Source: CAIYWZ01 sp964497925 (GTDB lineage: Bacteria > Pseudomonadota > Alphaproteobacteria > CAIYWZ01). Taken from it: a stretch of 64,000 nucleotides of DNA. The stretch is from assembly GCA_964497925.1 (NCBI GenBank), contig CAZCFE010000005.1:22157-86156 (forward strand), in the 5' to 3' direction. This document shows, piece by piece, positions 61,913 to 64,000 of this stretch (the stretch's first letter is position 1; each line of letters begins with the position of its first letter). Position numbers and translations under genes: made by a program. The notes beneath the pieces were generated by a model, which was not told where the DNA came from, ran no database searches, and worked only from the letters and a program-made list of their open reading frames with translations.

Positions 61913-62244
61913 TTTACAACTCCCGCGGTTACGTCAATGGAATGACCATCGTTCAATGTCACAATCGCACGCTTAACATCTGAATGCGAGCCAGGTCTCC
62001 CCTTAAATCGTACATTTTTTCCTTTTCTGACCAAAGTATTCACGTTCTTTACTTTTACACCAAAAAGAGTTTCAATTGCAATTTGAATTTCTGATTTTGT
62101 TGCGCAAGATGAAACGTTGAACACAATTTTATTTTGCTCTGACGCATCTGTTGATTTTTCTGTAACAACAGGAGCAACAATAATGTCATACATTCTTTCC
62201 ATTGAAGGAATAACTTTTCTTAATTTTGGACGAAAAACAGTCAT
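61909..62244 (-). CDS. rplW: 50S ribosomal protein L23
   Basis: uL23, 111 residues, at the tunnel exit and docking site for trigger factor and SRP. The core begins MYDIIVAPVVTEKSTDASEQ and ends KRAIVTLNDGHSIDV. The start at 62244 overlaps the rplD stop (ATGA) and has AGGAGAG upstream, so the protein carries about 17 residues (TVFRPKLRKVIPSMER) not present in typical L23 of about 98; the internal ATG of MERMYD is the alternative. Confidence 0.95.
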   Translation of the reverse strand: MTVFRPKLRKVIPSMERMYDIIVAPVVTEKSTDASEQNKIVFNVSSCATKSEIQIAIETLFGVKVKNVNTLVRKGKNVRFKGRPGSHSDVKRAIVTLNDGHSIDVTAGVVK

Positions 62245-62858
62245 GAAAGTCTCTCCTCTAATGATTTTACAGCAGATTTTGACAGGACTAAAATATCTCT
62301 TCTCAAAATATCATACACATTTGCACCTTGTTGTGGCAATAGATCAATCAATGGAATGTTTGAAACAGCCTTTGAAAAATTAGCATTCACCTCCACGCCA
62401 TCAATAAACAAAAGAGATGCTCCAAATGCATGAACATTATTAATCACATCTTGCGTTTTGTGGGTTTGAAGTTTGAAGTCATCAACAATAACCAACTTAC
62501 CTTGTGCCGCTTTTGCAGATAATGCTGTTCTTAAGCCTAATGCCCTAACTTTTTTAGGGAGATCGTGTGCGTGGGAACGTGGTGTCGGACCAAAAATAAC
62601 AGCACCACCTCTAAATTGTGGAGATCTCAAGCTTCCTTGACGCGCATTACCTGTTCCTTTTTGACGGAAAGGTTTTCTGGTTGTACCGCTCACATGAGCA
62701 ATTGTTTTTGTCGAGTGTGTCCCCTGCTGCCTTTTTGCAAGCTGCCAACGAACAACGCGGGCTAAAATATCAGGCCTTGCAGGAAGTCCGAAAACAGAAT
62801 CATTCAGATTAATGTCTCCAACGACCTCATTATTTAAATTTCTAACATTAATTTTCAT
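62241..62858 (-). CDS. rplD: 50S ribosomal protein L4
   Basis: uL4, 205 residues, with a long loop into the exit tunnel; in gammaproteobacteria it also regulates the S10 operon. Seen: KRQQGTHSTKTIAHVSGTTR, the tunnel loop KPFRQKGTGNARQGSLRSPQ, FRGGAVIFGPTPRSH and the C-terminal domain with LLPQQGANVYDIL. It overlaps rplC by 11 bases and rplW by four, so the three are translationally coupled. Confidence 0.98.
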   Translation of the reverse strand: MKINVRNLNNEVVGDINLNDSVFGLPARPDILARVVRWQLAKRQQGTHSTKTIAHVSGTTRKPFRQKGTGNARQGSLRSPQFRGGAVIFGPTPRSHAHDLPKKVRALGLRTALSAKAAQGKLVIVDDFKLQTHKTQDVINNVHAFGASLLFIDGVEVNANFSKAVSNIPLIDLLPQQGANVYDILRRDILVLSKSAVKSLEERLS

Positions 62859-63576
62859 TGGAGGATCCCTCTTCTTGGACTGCCATTACGCTATCTGCAA
62901 CATTTTTTCTAACCGAACCTGGAAATGGAGCTTCTGCGCAACGTGCTTTTTTTACAGCATCTTTAATCATAACCCAAGAGCCTTCACAACCTGGGATGCA
63001 TCCTTTCACCACAATCAATCCACGATCAACATCCGTTGATACGATCGTCAAATTTTGTTGAGTAACGCGAACATCACCCATATGACCAGCCATTTTCTTG
63101 TTCTTGAAAACTTTTCCAGGATCCTGTCTGTTACCAGTGGATCCGTGACTTCTATGAGAAACAGAAACACCGTGAGAAGCTCTGAGCCCACCGAAATTGT
63201 GGCGCTTCATCGCACCAGCAAAGCCTTTACCAATTGTTGTCCCAACAACATCAACAAATTGACCTGCAACAAAATGATCTGCTAAAAGAACATCGCCTAC
63301 GCTAAGCATTGCTGAAGGATCTATACGAAACTCAACTACTTTTTGTTTTGGATCAATTTTATTTTTTGCAAAAACCATTCTTTGCGGTTTATTAACATTT
63401 TTTACTTTTGCTGCTCCCGCACCAACTTGAACCGCAGTATAACCATTTTTATCCTGCGTTCTTACACCTATAACTTGGCAAGAATCCACCAAAAGAAGGG
63501 TAACAGGAATATGCTCCCCTCCTTGACCGAAAACTCTTGTCATGCCTATTTTTTTGGCTAAAATACCTGTACGCAT
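62848..63576 (-). CDS. rplC: 50S ribosomal protein L3
   Basis: uL3, 242 residues, an assembly initiator near the peptidyl-transferase centre. The ATG at 63576 is preferred, with AAGGGTG upstream; a GTG three codons earlier falls on that site. Seen: MRTGILAKKIGMTRVFGQGG, the conserved loop GSTGNRQDPGKVFKNKKMAG, and a long Trp-tipped extension around HNFGGLRASHGVSVSHRSHG. The C-terminus is extended (AVQEEGSSNEN). It overlaps rplD by 11 bases. Confidence 0.98.
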   Translation of the reverse strand: MRTGILAKKIGMTRVFGQGGEHIPVTLLLVDSCQVIGVRTQDKNGYTAVQVGAGAAKVKNVNKPQRMVFAKNKIDPKQKVVEFRIDPSAMLSVGDVLLADHFVAGQFVDVVGTTIGKGFAGAMKRHNFGGLRASHGVSVSHRSHGSTGNRQDPGKVFKNKKMAGHMGDVRVTQQNLTIVSTDVDRGLIVVKGCIPGCEGSWVMIKDAVKKARCAEAPFPGSVRKNVADSVMAVQEEGSSNEN

Positions 63577-63587
63577 TACGTTCACCC

Positions 63588-63902
63588 TTATAATTTGATC
63601 TCAACATCAACACCAGCAGCCAAATCGAGCTTCATCAAAGCATCGACTGTCTGAGGAGACCATTCAACAATATCCAAAACTCTTTTATGAGTACGGATTT
63701 CGAACTGCTCTCTTGACTTTTTATCAATATGAGGAGAACGGTTGACCGTAAACTTTTCAAAATGTGTTGGTAGAGGAATAGGCCCTCTCACTTGGGCACC
63801 TGTACGCTTTGCTGTGTTAACAATTTCAGCTGTCGACTGGTCGAGAATTCTATAATCAAATGCTCGCAGCCTGATACGTATACGTTTATTTTGGCTTTCC
63901 AT
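63588..63902 (-). CDS. rpsJ: 30S ribosomal protein S10 (NusE)
   Basis: uS10, 104 residues, in the 30S head and also the NusE antitermination partner of NusB. Seen: NKRIRIRLRAFDYRILDQST, IVNTAKRTGAQVRGPIPLPT, VNRSPHIDKKSREQFEIRTH and the end LDLAAGVDVEIKL. It lies 45 bases after tuf in the alphaproteobacterial str-S10 junction and 11 bases before rplC. Confidence 0.99.
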   Translation of the reverse strand: MESQNKRIRIRLRAFDYRILDQSTAEIVNTAKRTGAQVRGPIPLPTHFEKFTVNRSPHIDKKSREQFEIRTHKRVLDIVEWSPQTVDALMKLDLAAGVDVEIKL

Positions 63903-63947
63903 TCTTACACTATAGGCCCCAAAAGAGGCCCCCTTTCCTTTAATTTA

Positions 63948-64000
63948 TTACTTAATAATTTGAGCTACAACGCCAGCGCCGACAGTGCGGCCGCCTTCAC
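63948..64000 (-). CDS. tuf: Elongation factor Tu, C-terminal end (partial)
   Basis: Only the last 17 codons are inside the window: EGGRTVGAGVVAQIIK then stop. This is the highly conserved end of EF-Tu domain 3 (the usual form ends VVAKIIE). EF-Tu brings aminoacyl-tRNA to the ribosome. Position just upstream of rpsJ matches the fusA-tuf-rpsJ order of alphaproteobacteria. The rest of the gene lies beyond base 64000. Confidence 0.95.
   Translation of the reverse strand, partial: EGGRTVGAGVVAQIIK

Noticed and set aside
63903..63947. Terminator between tuf and rpsJ
   Set aside because: The GGGGCC copies are direct repeats; only a four-base GGCC pairing is possible and no T run follows.

Overview
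The window reads as one stretch of chromosome from an AT-rich alphaproteobacterium, probably a host-associated or intracellular one of the Holosporales/Rickettsiales type. This is inference from gene content and order: pal-cpoB-tilS-ftsH-glmM, hemJ next to rho, a DUF2948 protein, two adjacent cysteine desulfurases, a K+-independent type membrane pyrophosphatase, a DUF465 protein, and the standard alphaproteobacterial str/S10/spc/alpha ribosomal order. No rRNA, tRNA, insertion sequence, prophage, CRISPR array or clear pseudogene was seen. Coding density is very high: no gap between genes reaches 300 bases, neighbours often overlap by 1-43 bases, and several convergent pairs touch or overlap at their stop codons.

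Layout. 1-6615 (+): the end of secA, thrS, infC (AUU start), a drug-efflux type MFS protein, a RimI-like acetyltransferase, and two cysteine desulfurases without the usual iscU after them. 6616-8357: an exported protein of unknown function with its own promoter, an inverted repeat and a terminator, then a HIT protein. 8378-11319 (+): serS and a three-gene envelope cluster (degenerate LytM lipoprotein, one-helix membrane protein, lipoprotein that looks like TssJ). 11323-13856 (-): an ABC importer of the TrpX type. 14139-22993 (+): a coiled-coil membrane protein, then DUF2948-hemH-hemJ-rho-bioY-ruvX-CitMHS transporter-Rsm22-priA, packed end to end. 23063-29307: carbonic anhydrase, hppA (-), a small exported protein (-), aacS-holB (+). 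29327-34961 (-): pal, a strong terminator, then cpoB-tilS-ftsH-glmM. 35228-45595: DUF465 protein, an aspartate-type aminotransferase, acnA (-), mfd, potABC without potD. 45578-50183 (-): degP-rarA-comEC. 50261-64000 (-): the ribosomal superoperon from the end of tuf through rplQ, with secY, adk and rpoA, closed by a strong terminator.

How it fits together. Most genes are core: translation, protein export, replication and repair (holB, priA, mfd, rarA, ruvX), envelope maintenance (pal, cpoB, ftsH, degP, glmM, NlpD-like), haem synthesis (hemH, hemJ) and sulfur supply for Fe-S clusters. Uptake of biotin, polyamines and a TrpX-type substrate, and acetoacetate activation by aacS, suggest reliance on host metabolites. 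The least explained parts are the exported protein at 6754-7875 with its promoter/inverted repeat, the envelope cluster at 9646-11319, the small exported protein at 25917-26372, and the terminator inside the pal-cpoB cluster.
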